The notes beneath the pieces are model-generated. The model ran no database searches. It saw only the letters and a program-made list of their open reading frames with translations, and was not told the DNA's origin. A DNA stretch of 64,000 nt, from contig CAYGPZ010000010.1 of the NCBI GenBank assembly GCA_964352025.1, forward strand, positions 1 through 64,000. The letters run 5' to 3'. The DNA is from Hirschia sp964352025. Lineage in GTDB: Bacteria; Pseudomonadota; Alphaproteobacteria; Caulobacterales; Hyphomonadaceae. Position numbers and translations under genes: made by a program. Below are positions 33,728 to 42,616 of the stretch, piece after piece. Position 1 is the stretch's first letter, and the number at the start of each line of letters is the position of its first letter.

Positions 33728-35848
33728 ATGGCTGATGGATCAAGTCAGGAAAACACTTCTGATGTTTCAGAGATAGAAATCGATCAAGAGCAAACTAAAT
33801 CAGTGCCGATAGCATTCCTGCACTGGCTTTTTAACACTAGTTCTGGATTTTTAACAATATGGGCTACACTTACTTTTATGACCTTAGTCGGGGTCATGGT
33901 GTTCCATATATTTAGCAGTCCAATAATCTCACCTGGAACTCCGCGGACGTTGTTCCTCAGCTCAACAACTCTGTTTTGGTTGCCGCTATTATTGTTATTA
34001 ATGGATTCTCCAGAAAATTTGGCTTCAGGCCCAAAATTGAGACTTCCATTAGTTAGCCTTTTTATACTTATTATCATGACTGCTTTTGCAGTATTTGACA
34101 GTATACTTGGGTGGAATTACCTCGGTTCAAAAGAAATAAATGAACCTAACATTTATGCCAACAGAATAGCATTTGTTAGCTTTACCGCTTTGGCGTTCAT
34201 CCCCCTGCTCTGCAATGCAACCCGAACCGCTATTCATGAACATTCCAATAGAAAAAACAATACGCATTCAAACAATAAGCTAAAGAAGGAGAGCCATGAC
34301 AAAGATACTGAAGCAATAAGCGCATTGGTGGCTACATTAGTAGTTCTAGGAGTTGGTTCTTTGGCATTTTTTGCGGGTGATCTAGGAGCAGACCTAAAGT
34401 TCCCCAATAGTTTTGGGCTAATTTTATGTGGGCTAGTTATTGGGATTTTCGCTATTGTTGTTTTTTTAGAAACTCTTGCAGAGATGCCTCCAATCAAATT
34501 TATGGCGCAGGTTCTGCAAAAATTAGCCAAAATCACACGTCCTCTCGCTACTTTTTACGACTTTATAGATGCATCGCTAGCACGTGTAGGAGCAGGCATC
34601 GTGGGTATGAATCACCGCAACGGCGTAAGTCGGTATTTTATTTTATCTGGAATTTTAACATGCTTTTCTATTATGGGGTGGTGGCTACCTGCTCCACTTG
34701 GATTGTTGCCGGTGTCGATTGCATTTGTGCTGGCCTTGTCAGTCTCACGTTTATGGAGCTGGGTTGAAGAAGATCGTGCCTTGGCAGCCATGACAGAGCA
34801 CAAAGAAAATGCTCCATACAGAGTTGGCTTTCGAGAAGATTTTCGGGATGAAACATTATTAGGGTTCATTTTTGTATTTGCGCTGGTTCCAATAGCAATG
34901 ATGCAAGCTCATGATGGCGAAGTGTTTGGAAAAGAACTATTTCAAAATGCCGATGGAAAAGGTTTTTTATCTTGGTTTGGGTATTTTGGAGTTGAACTTG
35001 CAAAAGCCGTCCCCATAGTCGATTGGGCGGAAATATATAATGTCTACCCTGGCGATGACCTCATCAAAATGAATGAGGCTCCATCTAGGCATGCAGTATT
35101 CTTAGCACGAGTTATGGTTGATCTAGTTCTGATCGCGTCATTGCTACAGGCGCTTGCAATTTCAACAAGAAATCGGCAGCAAAAGCGTCTATATCGAGCT
35201 AAGTATATTAACCGTCTCGACCGTTTCGTGGAACGTACTGAAATGCAACGAGCAATTTTTCACACTTTAAAGAAAGAACATGCAGATACCGCACACACCG
35301 CCCTTGAACCTTGGGACGCGATCAAATGTTTTGACCTTAAAAAATTGAATGATCTAAATTTTGTGGATTTTAGAGTATATGATGAAAATCGATTACGCCG
35401 CATATTTGGTTTAGATAAAAATTATGACTCAGGTAAAAATCAACTTACACTAAATTTCATTCGTGCCATTTCACATCAAGGAAACATTCCACTTGCAAAT
35501 GCAATTGATTTAGTAATTGAAATAGCTGAAGGCGAGAAGAATGAACTAGATATGTTTGCAGCGTACCAACGAGCCATTCATGAACACGAAGAAAACACAA
35601 ACCGTATGACTTTGGGTGATATATACCGTATTCTCACCGCATTGCGTCATACTTCAGGCCTCCGAGATTTTAAATACAATTTAATGGAAAAACTCGTAGC
35701 TATCGGTCCCAAAGAAGAAGTTATAGATATCCTATCTGGGATTCAAAATGGTAACGACAAAGACCGCTTTGTCTACACTCGCAAAAAGGCAGAGTCTTTA
35801 TTGCAATCTATTTCAAGCAATAACTACGAAGAAAAACTATTTTCATAA
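33728..35848 (+). CDS. Large multi-pass membrane protein of unknown function
   Basis: A 706-residue protein. About ten hydrophobic segments are seen (around 40-62, 74-92, 105-126, 146-162, 197-217, 229-250, 303-320, 324-341, 376-393, 455-478), with a charged loop at 165-195 rich in His, Asn and Lys. The last 225 residues are soluble and helical, beginning with a very basic stretch (STRNRQQKRLYRAKYINR), so they probably face the cytoplasm. ELAKAVPIVDWAEIY before the last helix is the most motif-like piece. The gene is visibly more AT-rich than ilvD and the transporter next to it, which hints at transfer. No family or activity was recognised. Confidence 0.75.
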   Translation: MADGSSQENTSDVSEIEIDQEQTKSVPIAFLHWLFNTSSGFLTIWATLTFMTLVGVMVFHIFSSPIISPGTPRTLFLSSTTLFWLPLLLLLMDSPENLASGPKLRLPLVSLFILIIMTAFAVFDSILGWNYLGSKEINEPNIYANRIAFVSFTALAFIPLLCNATRTAIHEHSNRKNNTHSNNKLKKESHDKDTEAISALVATLVVLGVGSLAFFAGDLGADLKFPNSFGLILCGLVIGIFAIVVFLETLAEMPPIKFMAQVLQKLAKITRPLATFYDFIDASLARVGAGIVGMNHRNGVSRYFILSGILTCFSIMGWWLPAPLGLLPVSIAFVLALSVSRLWSWVEEDRALAAMTEHKENAPYRVGFREDFRDETLLGFIFVFALVPIAMMQAHDGEVFGKELFQNADGKGFLSWFGYFGVELAKAVPIVDWAEIYNVYPGDDLIKMNEAPSRHAVFLARVMVDLVLIASLLQALAISTRNRQQKRLYRAKYINRLDRFVERTEMQRAIFHTLKKEHADTAHTALEPWDAIKCFDLKKLNDLNFVDFRVYDENRLRRIFGLDKNYDSGKNQLTLNFIRAISHQGNIPLANAIDLVIEIAEGEKNELDMFAAYQRAIHEHEENTNRMTLGDIYRILTALRHTSGLRDFKYNLMEKLVAIGPKEEVIDILSGIQNGNDKDRFVYTRKKAESLLQSISSNNYEEKLFS

Positions 35849-35941
35849 ATTCAGCTCACCAGCCCGGACAAAACATTCAGTAGGCAATTAAATCTCGGGC
35901 GTAACTTCCCTCCTGAACGTTATTCGGGCTAAGCATGTGAG

Positions 35942-36877
35942 ATGACTCACCCAAATGCTCAACAAGACAAGCCAGTTGCTGGCTTAGCTATCCGCCTGTT
36001 TGCGATAATTGTTCTGTCCTGCATGTTCGCTTTGGTGAAATATGCGGGTGAGCAAGGCGTGCACGTCATCGAGATATTGTTTTATCGCTATCTATTTGGC
36101 GCAGTCATGACCGGCGCGTGGATGTTAAGCCGTACAGGTATTTCCGGTCTAAAAACAACGCGTTTGGGCAGTCATGCGGCACGTGCGACTTTGGGCATTG
36201 TCGCAATGGGAATGAATTTCTGGGCCGTCATGCTGTTACCCATGGCAGAGGCCGCTACAATCGGCTTTACCGTGCCATTAATCGCCACAATATTTTCAGT
36301 TATTTTCCTATCCGAATTTGTCGGTATTCGTCGTTGGTTGGCCGTTATTATTGGATTTTTAGGCATACTCATCGCAATACAACCTTGGCATAATGGCATC
36401 CCGATATTTGGAGCGAGTGTCGCCATGACGGGTGCCGTCATAGGCGCATCCACTATGATATTAATCCGCAAACTTTCCACGACTGAGAGTTCAACAAGCA
36501 TTGTATTTTACTACACTGTGATGGCCGTTCCTATCACTGGTATAGCCATGTTCTGGGTCGCCAAAATTCACTCTTGGGAAGTCTTCGGCATTCTATTGGC
36601 GATCGGCTTTCTTGGCACGATAGGACAATTGGCATTGTCCGAATCTCTTCGGTTGGCCAATGTCGCCATCGTCATGCCGATGGACTATTCAAACCTGATA
36701 TTTGCAACGGCATTGGGCTTTATATTCTGGCAACAATTGCCTGCCCCCACGCTATGGTTGGGTGCGCCTCTCATCATTGGGTCAGGTATTTATATCGCCA
36801 TGAGAGAACGCAAACTCGCGGCGGAACGCCATGCGAAAACAGCTGTAGAAAAAACGGTTTCTACAACACTAGAATAA
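35942..36877 (+). CDS. EamA/DMT family transporter
   Basis: A 311-residue inner-membrane protein with ten hydrophobic helices in two EamA repeats, for example FYRYLFGAVMTGAWML and PMAEAATIGFTVPLIATIFS in the first and FWVAKIHSW to LGTIGQLALSESLRLANVAI in the second. RhaT/RarD-like drug or metabolite export is the usual role; the substrate is unknown. It ends seven bases from the convergent fucosidase gene. Confidence 0.88.
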   Translation: MTHPNAQQDKPVAGLAIRLFAIIVLSCMFALVKYAGEQGVHVIEILFYRYLFGAVMTGAWMLSRTGISGLKTTRLGSHAARATLGIVAMGMNFWAVMLLPMAEAATIGFTVPLIATIFSVIFLSEFVGIRRWLAVIIGFLGILIAIQPWHNGIPIFGASVAMTGAVIGASTMILIRKLSTTESSTSIVFYYTVMAVPITGIAMFWVAKIHSWEVFGILLAIGFLGTIGQLALSESLRLANVAIVMPMDYSNLIFATALGFIFWQQLPAPTLWLGAPLIIGSGIYIAMRERKLAAERHAKTAVEKTVSTTLE

Positions 36878-36884
36878 CGCCCTA

Positions 36885-38510
36885 CTACTCAATCTTGAAA
36901 GCATAAGCCATTTGCTCTGGCGCATCTGGCGTCAGAGCAATCTGCAAAACATCAGCATTTTGAGACCATGATTCAACATAGGCACCATTCAAAGTGGTGA
37001 CCGATGTAATATCCTCCGTCCGCAATTTTGAATCCTTGCCTAGCGCAGATATCGAAAATCCATTTCTCGGTGTCCCCAACGCTATTGCGAAAAGAGTATC
37101 ACCCTGTGTCGTAAACCTGACATCCTCAGCAGTGTAATCAACATGTTTGGCAAAATGCCCGCCATCCATCATCTGAGTTGGACCTTCACCATAAATTTTC
37201 CAAGGGCGCGTATTGTATATTGCATCTCCATTTGTCTTTAACCAGCTCCCCATTTTAGTAAGAACATCACGTTGATTCAGAGGAATGGTGCCATCAGCTT
37301 TGGGGGATATATTTAAGAGCAATTGGCCGTTTTTTGAGACAATATCTATGAAGTCATGCAGCACCCAATGCGCAGGTTTTATTTCTAACTCGGTAGTGTA
37401 TGACCAACTACCTTTGCTCAAAGTATCATCAGTCAACCAGACGTCCTGGGTGAGTTTGTCACGTCGCCCCTGTTCATAGTCAGGAATGGACAGGCTTGCC
37501 GGCATATCTTCATGTTTATGAATTAGAGCAACTTCCTTACCCCAGCTTTGCGCTGCATTGAGGTAATAGGCAGCAAATTCATATCGTTTGTCTTCTGGGA
37601 TCTTATCTAGCCATACATCAAACCAGACGAGGTCAGGTTCATAAAGATCGACAACTTCCTTTAGTTTGCCAAGCCAGACTGTATCAATCCATTCTTCTTC
37701 AGGAATATTTCCATACAACAAACGTAATTCAGGATCGTCCGAAGTCGGTGGTTGCCCTTCTATCCAAGGATAGTGCGAGTCATAGTGCGTCACTAGATTA
37801 CCAGAAAGCGGATTGACTGACTTACCTTCTTCGAGGGATTTCCCTTTGTAGCGCTGCAAATTTCTAGCGTGGTGAAAAGTCGTAATCGTCTTCAATCCAC
37901 GCACCTTTAGCGCAGTCGTCAATTCACCTGTAATATCCTTTTTAGGACCGGTATCAGCTGCATTCCACGGTGTGATTTCACTATCCCACATCGCGTAACC
38001 ATCATGATGCTCAGCGACTAGGCCTGCAAACTTTGCACCTGCTTGTTCAAACAAATCAGCCCATGCATTCGCATCAAAATGTTCACCTGTGAACTGAGGG
38101 ATAAAGTCATGATATCCAAATTCAGATAGATCACCGAAATTGTCTTCATGCCAGTTTTTAAGGTCGATGTGATATCCACGTCTTCCTTCTGCCCAAAACT
38201 CTTCAGGAACGTCAAAATGCATCCAGCGTGGATACCATTCGTTGACTTTCTCTGCGACAGTGTATGGTCCCCAGTGGAAATAAATCCCAAGCTTTGCATC
38301 ACGAAACCAGTCAGGAACCTCATTGTGGTTTTCTAGAGATTTCAAATTTGGTTCAAATACAATCTGATCGGCTGCTGTGGCTGATTCTAATAATTTTTGA
38401 GGCGTTTTTTCTGCGCACGATGATGTTTGACAAAGCATAAGCCCTATCAAAACCACCGGAATGAATTTTTGTCGCAAAGCGCCTCTCCCCAAATTGTATA
38501 TTGTTTTCAA
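36885..38510 (-). CDS. Alpha-L-fucosidase, glycoside hydrolase family 29, exported
   Basis: A 541-residue GH29 enzyme. After a lipoprotein-like signal (LIGLMLCQTSSC) come WFRDAKLGIYFHWGPYTV, AKFAGLVAEHHDGYAMW, TFHHARNL and PDLVWFDVW, where the Asp is the retaining nucleophile, then NGQLLLNISPKADGTI. The family removes terminal alpha-L-fucose; a marine organism could use it on fucose-containing algal glycans. No other carbohydrate gene or TonB receptor is adjacent, but tonB starts 165 bases away in the opposite direction. Two Cys could carry the lipid; the lipobox is not ideal. Confidence 0.9.
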   Translation of the reverse strand: MKTIYNLGRGALRQKFIPVVLIGLMLCQTSSCAEKTPQKLLESATAADQIVFEPNLKSLENHNEVPDWFRDAKLGIYFHWGPYTVAEKVNEWYPRWMHFDVPEEFWAEGRRGYHIDLKNWHEDNFGDLSEFGYHDFIPQFTGEHFDANAWADLFEQAGAKFAGLVAEHHDGYAMWDSEITPWNAADTGPKKDITGELTTALKVRGLKTITTFHHARNLQRYKGKSLEEGKSVNPLSGNLVTHYDSHYPWIEGQPPTSDDPELRLLYGNIPEEEWIDTVWLGKLKEVVDLYEPDLVWFDVWLDKIPEDKRYEFAAYYLNAAQSWGKEVALIHKHEDMPASLSIPDYEQGRRDKLTQDVWLTDDTLSKGSWSYTTELEIKPAHWVLHDFIDIVSKNGQLLLNISPKADGTIPLNQRDVLTKMGSWLKTNGDAIYNTRPWKIYGEGPTQMMDGGHFAKHVDYTAEDVRFTTQGDTLFAIALGTPRNGFSISALGKDSKLRTEDITSVTTLNGAYVESWSQNADVLQIALTPDAPEQMAYAFKIE

Positions 38511-38674
38511 TTATAACTTTTATGTAATATTCTTAACAAAGGCAAGCTCCTGCGCCCCCATAATACAACCCATAGATGCCCCATCAGTTTGACAACATGC
38601 TATATCAACCACATAGTGAAATTTAATATTACTAGAAGTTCACATAACTCGTACTATTAAAGGGGGAGACAGCA

Positions 38675-39346
38675 ATGTCCGCAGCAAGTTTAAATCCAAA
38701 TACAATTCAATTCCTGTCGCCTAGCCGGACCGCTTTATCGGCCAAGCGCGGAATGAATTTTCTACTCGCAGTCGCCACGGCGGTTGGAATGACATTCTTA
38801 CTGTTTGTAACGATGGAGTACATTATAAGGATTGAGAAAATAGAACTCGCGAAAGCAACAGATATTACCATAGGCCCAATTACAGTTGATACAATTGAAC
38901 CCGAGCCAATTATCGATGATTGGCTTGAAGTAAAAATCGAAGCGCCTATCCCACCTGCCGCACCACCAATGAAAAATGTTCAAACTGACACGTCAGTGCC
39001 TCCGGTAATTTTACCTTCCATCGAACCGTTATTAGTAAATGACCTTCCAATATTTGAAACGACCCCGCACTCTGGCCCTTCAACCGCCATCGCGATCCGC
39101 CAGCCTATTCCTAATTACCCCCGCAAAGCAGCTGCGCAAGGACTGTCAGGCAGTTGTAGCGTTGCATTTTCCTTAGATGCTAGAGGTACACCTTTTAACG
39201 TGGCCGCAAATTGTACGGATGCAGTCTTTGTAAAATCGGCTGAACGCGCCGTTGCTAAAGCAGCATTCTCTCCAACCAAGAATGCTCAAGGCCTGCCGAT
39301 TGTTACGCACAATATGGTCTTCCCGCTTGAATATAAAATGAATTAA
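38675..39346 (+). CDS. Energy transducer TonB
   Basis: A 223-residue TonB-family protein: a 27-residue cytoplasmic start, one membrane helix (about 28-50), a Pro/Glu-rich periplasmic linker (EPEPIIDDW, PIPPAAPP) and a C-terminal TonB domain (IRQPIPNYPRKAAAQGLSGS to VFPLEYKM) with the YP motif that contacts receptor TonB boxes. It would be driven by ExbB/ExbD such as the operon at 0-3.3 kb, although it is encoded apart from it. A terminator follows at once. Confidence 0.88.
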   Translation: MSAASLNPNTIQFLSPSRTALSAKRGMNFLLAVATAVGMTFLLFVTMEYIIRIEKIELAKATDITIGPITVDTIEPEPIIDDWLEVKIEAPIPPAAPPMKNVQTDTSVPPVILPSIEPLLVNDLPIFETTPHSGPSTAIAIRQPIPNYPRKAAAQGLSGSCSVAFSLDARGTPFNVAANCTDAVFVKSAERAVAKAAFSPTKNAQGLPIVTHNMVFPLEYKMN

Positions 39347-39368
39347 TCCTCCGCATTAGCAATCCACT

Positions 39369-39403
39369 AGGCTTTCAGAGTTAGCGCTTTGAAAGCCTTT
39401 TCT
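39369..39403 (+). terminator. Intrinsic terminator of tonB
   Basis: AGGCTTTCA at 39369-39377 pairs with TGAAAGCCT at 39390-39398 around a 12-base loop and runs into TTTTC. It lies 23 bases after the tonB stop. Confidence 0.88.
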
Positions 39404-39532
39404 TTGCTTCGTTTTAGATTTTTTCAGAAAACAAATACATCACCGTTTGGTCACTACGTATTTGCATTTACCATACAAACGGCTACAACTATCCATGTCG
39501 TAACTAACGCTTAATGTGCATTGGAAATCGCC

Positions 39533-39985
39533 ATGGATCAGATGATAAACACGGAAAGCCTGTTACAAATCCATGAACTGTTAGGACAGCATAGAGAGCT
39601 GATTTCTAACACTTGGCAATTTTTCGTAAGTGTTCATATCGCGATTTTTGGTTTGCTGTTCATGATCAATCCAGACCGTGTGAACTTTGCGTCCCGTATT
39701 GTGTTGTTCCTTGCTTATTGCGGATTTATGTATCTGAACTTCAATGCGCAAATCGACAATTACACATATAGCCGTGAACTGTTGAACCTCGCCAAAGAAT
39801 TGGAAGTCGGATTACCAAGGTCACAAACCATTATGACGAACGTGTTTGGTGAACCTGGCTGGGTATTGAAATACCTTATCTATATATTCGGTGTTGCGAT
39901 GAGCATTGGCTGTACACTTATTCTTGTTCCAAACCGCCCTAGACGTGTTCGCAGAGACCTTGATGAAACGCTGTTTGATAACTAA
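39533..39985 (+). CDS. Small membrane protein, unknown
   Basis: A 150-residue protein with three hydrophobic helices (about 28-47, 54-71 and 110-130) and a basic C-terminus (PNRPRRVRRDLDE). No family was recognised. Start ATG at 39533; a TTG four codons earlier is less likely. A DMT transporter gene follows after 37 bases on the same strand. The role is unknown. Confidence 0.6.
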   Translation: MDQMINTESLLQIHELLGQHRELISNTWQFFVSVHIAIFGLLFMINPDRVNFASRIVLFLAYCGFMYLNFNAQIDNYTYSRELLNLAKELEVGLPRSQTIMTNVFGEPGWVLKYLIYIFGVAMSIGCTLILVPNRPRRVRRDLDETLFDN

Positions 39986-40022
39986 CTAATCCATCATCAA
40001 TAGACGTAAATCAGGTGACAAC

Positions 40023-40874
40023 TTGCGATCATTTATTCTTACCAGCATCGCAATGTTGGCATTTGCAGCAAACTCTTTATTGGCTCGACTCGCGCTTGGG
40101 CAAGATTTTTCAGATCAACCATTTATAGATCCGGGCAATTACTCTCTGATCAGGCTTGTATCAGGCGCAGTCATCCTGTTTTTGCTGGCAAGCCTCCAGA
40201 ATGGTTTCAAATTTTCCATTGTAAAAGCAGGCAACTGGATATCGGCACTCGCACTGTTCACTTATGCGGCCGCTTTCTCATTCTCATATGTACAGATTGA
40301 TGCTGGATTAGGGGCCTTGGTATTATTTGCGTGCGTCCAACTCACAATGATTGGATGGTCAGCAATCAAAGGGGAAGCATTAAACCTTCAAGAGATCGCA
40401 GGAAGTGTCATCGCTTTATGCGCCCTTTTATGGCTGGTTTCTCCCGGACTTGAAGCGCCACCACTTAACGCCTCAATCCTCATGATAATGTCGGGTATAG
40501 CGTGGGGAATTTACTCTATTCGAGGCAAGGGCAATACATCCCCACTGCTTGAGACGGCGGGAAATTTCATACTCACAATTCCCATTGCTTTATTACTTAT
40601 CCGGTTTGAGAACATTCATGCATATGGCATCGGCCTCGCGATTATATCTGGAGCTATCACGTCAGGACTTGGCTATGCTCTCTGGTATGTTGTGCTGCCC
40701 CGCCTTTCAACAACGAAGGCAGCTGTATCTCAACTAACCGTACCGGTATTGGCTGGTATTGGCGGCACCCTTTTGCTTCAGGAAGATTGGACTTTGCGCT
40801 TTTCGATAGCGTCAGCTTTCATCCTTGGAGGCGTCGCTCTGACAATATTTGCACGCGGTAAAAAGACCAGCTGA
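40023..40874 (+). CDS. EamA/DMT family transporter, second copy
   Basis: A 283-residue protein with ten predicted helices in two EamA repeats (SIAMLAFAANSLLARLAL, YSLIRLVSGAVILFLL, YVQIDAGLGALVLFACVQL; later WGIYSIRGKG, GAITSGLGYALWYVVLP). The start is TTG at 40023, five bases after AGGTGA; the first ATG would cut into helix 1. Substrate unknown. It differs clearly from the transporter at 35.9 kb, so the two are not a recent duplication. Confidence 0.85.
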   Translation: MRSFILTSIAMLAFAANSLLARLALGQDFSDQPFIDPGNYSLIRLVSGAVILFLLASLQNGFKFSIVKAGNWISALALFTYAAAFSFSYVQIDAGLGALVLFACVQLTMIGWSAIKGEALNLQEIAGSVIALCALLWLVSPGLEAPPLNASILMIMSGIAWGIYSIRGKGNTSPLLETAGNFILTIPIALLLIRFENIHAYGIGLAIISGAITSGLGYALWYVVLPRLSTTKAAVSQLTVPVLAGIGGTLLLQEDWTLRFSIASAFILGGVALTIFARGKKTS

Positions 40875-40915
40875 TTACCCTCATGTATCGTTTCAAAAGT
40901 CGGGCTACCTAAATT

Positions 40916-41683
40916 CTAGAACTTACCGTTATTGTTTTTCCATTCACTCGTTGGAGCAATGGTCTCTAACGTGTCCCAATGTTCAACAATTTCACCCGAC
41001 GAAATGCGATATAAATCATAAAAAGAAGTATGCTTACCTTCAAAATGCCCTTCACTAACGCTGAGCACAAAATCACCTTCAGCAAGGACACGATGCAAGA
41101 CTTGGTAATCTACACAACTTACACCTTCATTTTCTTGCTCCAGCAGCGCACGAAGCGCATTAACGCCGTCTTGGCTTCGAGGGTTATGCTCGGTGAATGT
41201 ATGCGGATTTATGAAGTCATCTAATTTATCATAGTCTTTAGCTATCAACACGTCATTTACAAAACGCTTTACCAAACTTCTATTAACTTCCGTAAGCTCC
41301 AGATCACTAGACACTACCTCCCCGCCAACCATGGACTGACCGCTCTCATTTGGGGCTTCACGCTTTTGAATATTATCCCAGTGCTCTACTGCAAACCCGT
41401 CCTCAAATCGAAAAATTTCAAATCCAATATTACGACGTGAAAAATCATATTCCGTATGAGCAAATACATAATCACCGTCTTCAAATGCTCTTACGATATT
41501 CACGCGTGTAGATGTTTCAGACAGCCTTTTAAACAGAACTGCTAAGCCCTCACTACCTTCATGTGTTTGAGGGTTATGCTGAATATATTTAGCTTCGTTG
41601 ACCACTGAAACTGCAGCAGAATCGCCGGTCTCCAGGCTTTTTAACATCGCTCGAATTCGATCTTTGTTAGATGCTATCAACAT
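40916..41683 (-). CDS. Tandem SnoaL-like (NTF2 fold) protein
   Basis: A 255-residue protein made of two related halves. Each half has a helix start, YIQHNPQTHEGSEGLAVLF in the first and FTEHNPRSQDGVNALRALL in the second, then a strand pair with DYVFAHTEYDFS or DFVLSVSEGHF, and ends with FAVEHWDNIQ or EIVEHWDTLE. These are SnoaL-like polyketide-cyclase-fold domains, also found in small isomerases and dehydratases of unknown substrate. Two domains in one chain would mimic the usual dimer. It is convergent with the DMT gene. No catalytic role can be read. Confidence 0.75.
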   Translation of the reverse strand: MLIASNKDRIRAMLKSLETGDSAAVSVVNEAKYIQHNPQTHEGSEGLAVLFKRLSETSTRVNIVRAFEDGDYVFAHTEYDFSRRNIGFEIFRFEDGFAVEHWDNIQKREAPNESGQSMVGGEVVSSDLELTEVNRSLVKRFVNDVLIAKDYDKLDDFINPHTFTEHNPRSQDGVNALRALLEQENEGVSCVDYQVLHRVLAEGDFVLSVSEGHFEGKHTSFYDLYRISSGEIVEHWDTLETIAPTSEWKNNNGKF

Positions 41684-41851
41684 CTATCTCCCGTTAATGA
41701 CCCTTAACATGTCGATAGTGGCAGAAACCCTGAATAGAAAACAACACATATATTAACCAGAAAGATGAAGTTAAACCTTAAAATCAACGATAACGAAAGA
41801 GGAAGATGATAGACTACCAGCTATCAAATTTTTAAAATTGTTGGAACAGTC

Positions 41852-42391
41852 ATGCCAATCGTCTTTGAAAAATCTGTATTTTCTTCCGTTTTGGAAAAAG
41901 CGCTCAGTGCCCTGATTGCTATGATTGTCGGATGTATCTTCACGCTTCCTTTTATATTGGTAGAAGAACTCCCTATGCTCGTCAGCATATTCTCTGGTGG
42001 TGCCATTATAATTGCTTTGGTGCTCACGGTAGTGATCATTAAAGAAGCTATACAAATAGCGCGAGCTAACACTCCATGGCGTGTCGTCATCTCTGAAAAA
42101 TCTATGGCGTGGGAATCTCCAGTGCAAAAGCAAATGGAATCCTTTTTTGTCAGCCTAAATGATATTCAAGCTGTACGTAGAAATTATCACCGCTATCCAA
42201 ACTCAAAACGCTCCCCTGATATCAAGTTTTTCATTGAATTCAAAAATGGAAACAGACAAGAAATCAAAGCTCAGATGAGTGGCATTAATCCGATGAAGGT
42301 ATTTGAAGCTTTGGAGAAAAAGGGCATCTCATTCTTTAAATCAAATACCCTTGCTGACTCCGGCAAAAGGTCAAATGTGGAGTTCGGCTAA
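41852..42391 (+). CDS. Small membrane protein with PH-like end, unknown
   Basis: A 179-residue protein with two hydrophobic helices (about 16-36 and 42-65) and a soluble end (TPWRVVISEKSMAWESP, SLNDIQAVRRNYH, KFFIEFKNGNRQEIKAQ) that looks like a PH-type domain following a membrane hairpin, the same plan as the protein at 19.1 kb. No clear family. Its stop lies about 60 bases before the minus-strand terminator of the his region. Confidence 0.6.
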   Translation: MPIVFEKSVFSSVLEKALSALIAMIVGCIFTLPFILVEELPMLVSIFSGGAIIIALVLTVVIIKEAIQIARANTPWRVVISEKSMAWESPVQKQMESFFVSLNDIQAVRRNYHRYPNSKRSPDIKFFIEFKNGNRQEIKAQMSGINPMKVFEALEKKGISFFKSNTLADSGKRSNVEFG

Positions 42392-42445
42392 GTTAGCATT
42401 CGCCTTAACGCCACTGCTTTTTCAGCTCACCCCAGAAATCAAAAC

Positions 42446-42478
42446 AAAAAAAGGGCGGTGAGTGCTTTGCTCACCGCC
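42446..42478 (-). terminator. Intrinsic terminator for the his operon and small RNA candidate
   Basis: Read on the minus strand, GGCGGTGAG and CTCACCGCC pair over nine bases around a seven-base loop, followed after one C by seven T (42452-42446). On the plus strand there is no T run, so it works for minus-strand transcripts. Confidence 0.93.
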
Positions 42479-42533
42479 TTATCAGGGTCTTATAAGAACG
42501 TTTCCTCCCCGAAACGCACCGCATTGCGGTTAT
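42446..42533 (-). ncRNA. Candidate small RNA downstream of hisG
   Basis: About 88 bases that fold into three hairpins on the minus strand: ACCGC-AAT-GCGGT (42518-42530), then GCGTTTC with GAAACGT around the loop GGGGAG (about 42499-42517), then the terminator hairpin. A TTGACG box at 42568-42563 and AATAAA at 42545-42540 stand 17 bases apart just upstream, a fair sigma-70-like promoter. It lies 84 bases beyond the hisG stop, so it could also be cut from the his operon 3' end. The GGAG-bearing loop could meet CsrA-like proteins or pair with C-rich targets. Known family not recognised. Confidence 0.55.
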
Positions 42534-42539
42534 GCATAC

Positions 42540-42568
42540 TTTATTGTTCAAAAATGCATGACCGTCAA
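42540..42568 (-). promoter_or_regulatory. Promoter candidate for the small RNA
   Basis: On the minus strand TTGACG (42568-42563) is followed by 17 bases and AATAAA (42545-42540), five of six and four of six matches to the sigma-70 boxes. A transcript would begin near 42533, right before the first hairpin of the RNA candidate. Confidence 0.5.
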
Positions 42569-42616
42569 CACATTCTCGCCCAAATTATTACAAAAAATTC
42601 GGAAAGATTATTAACT

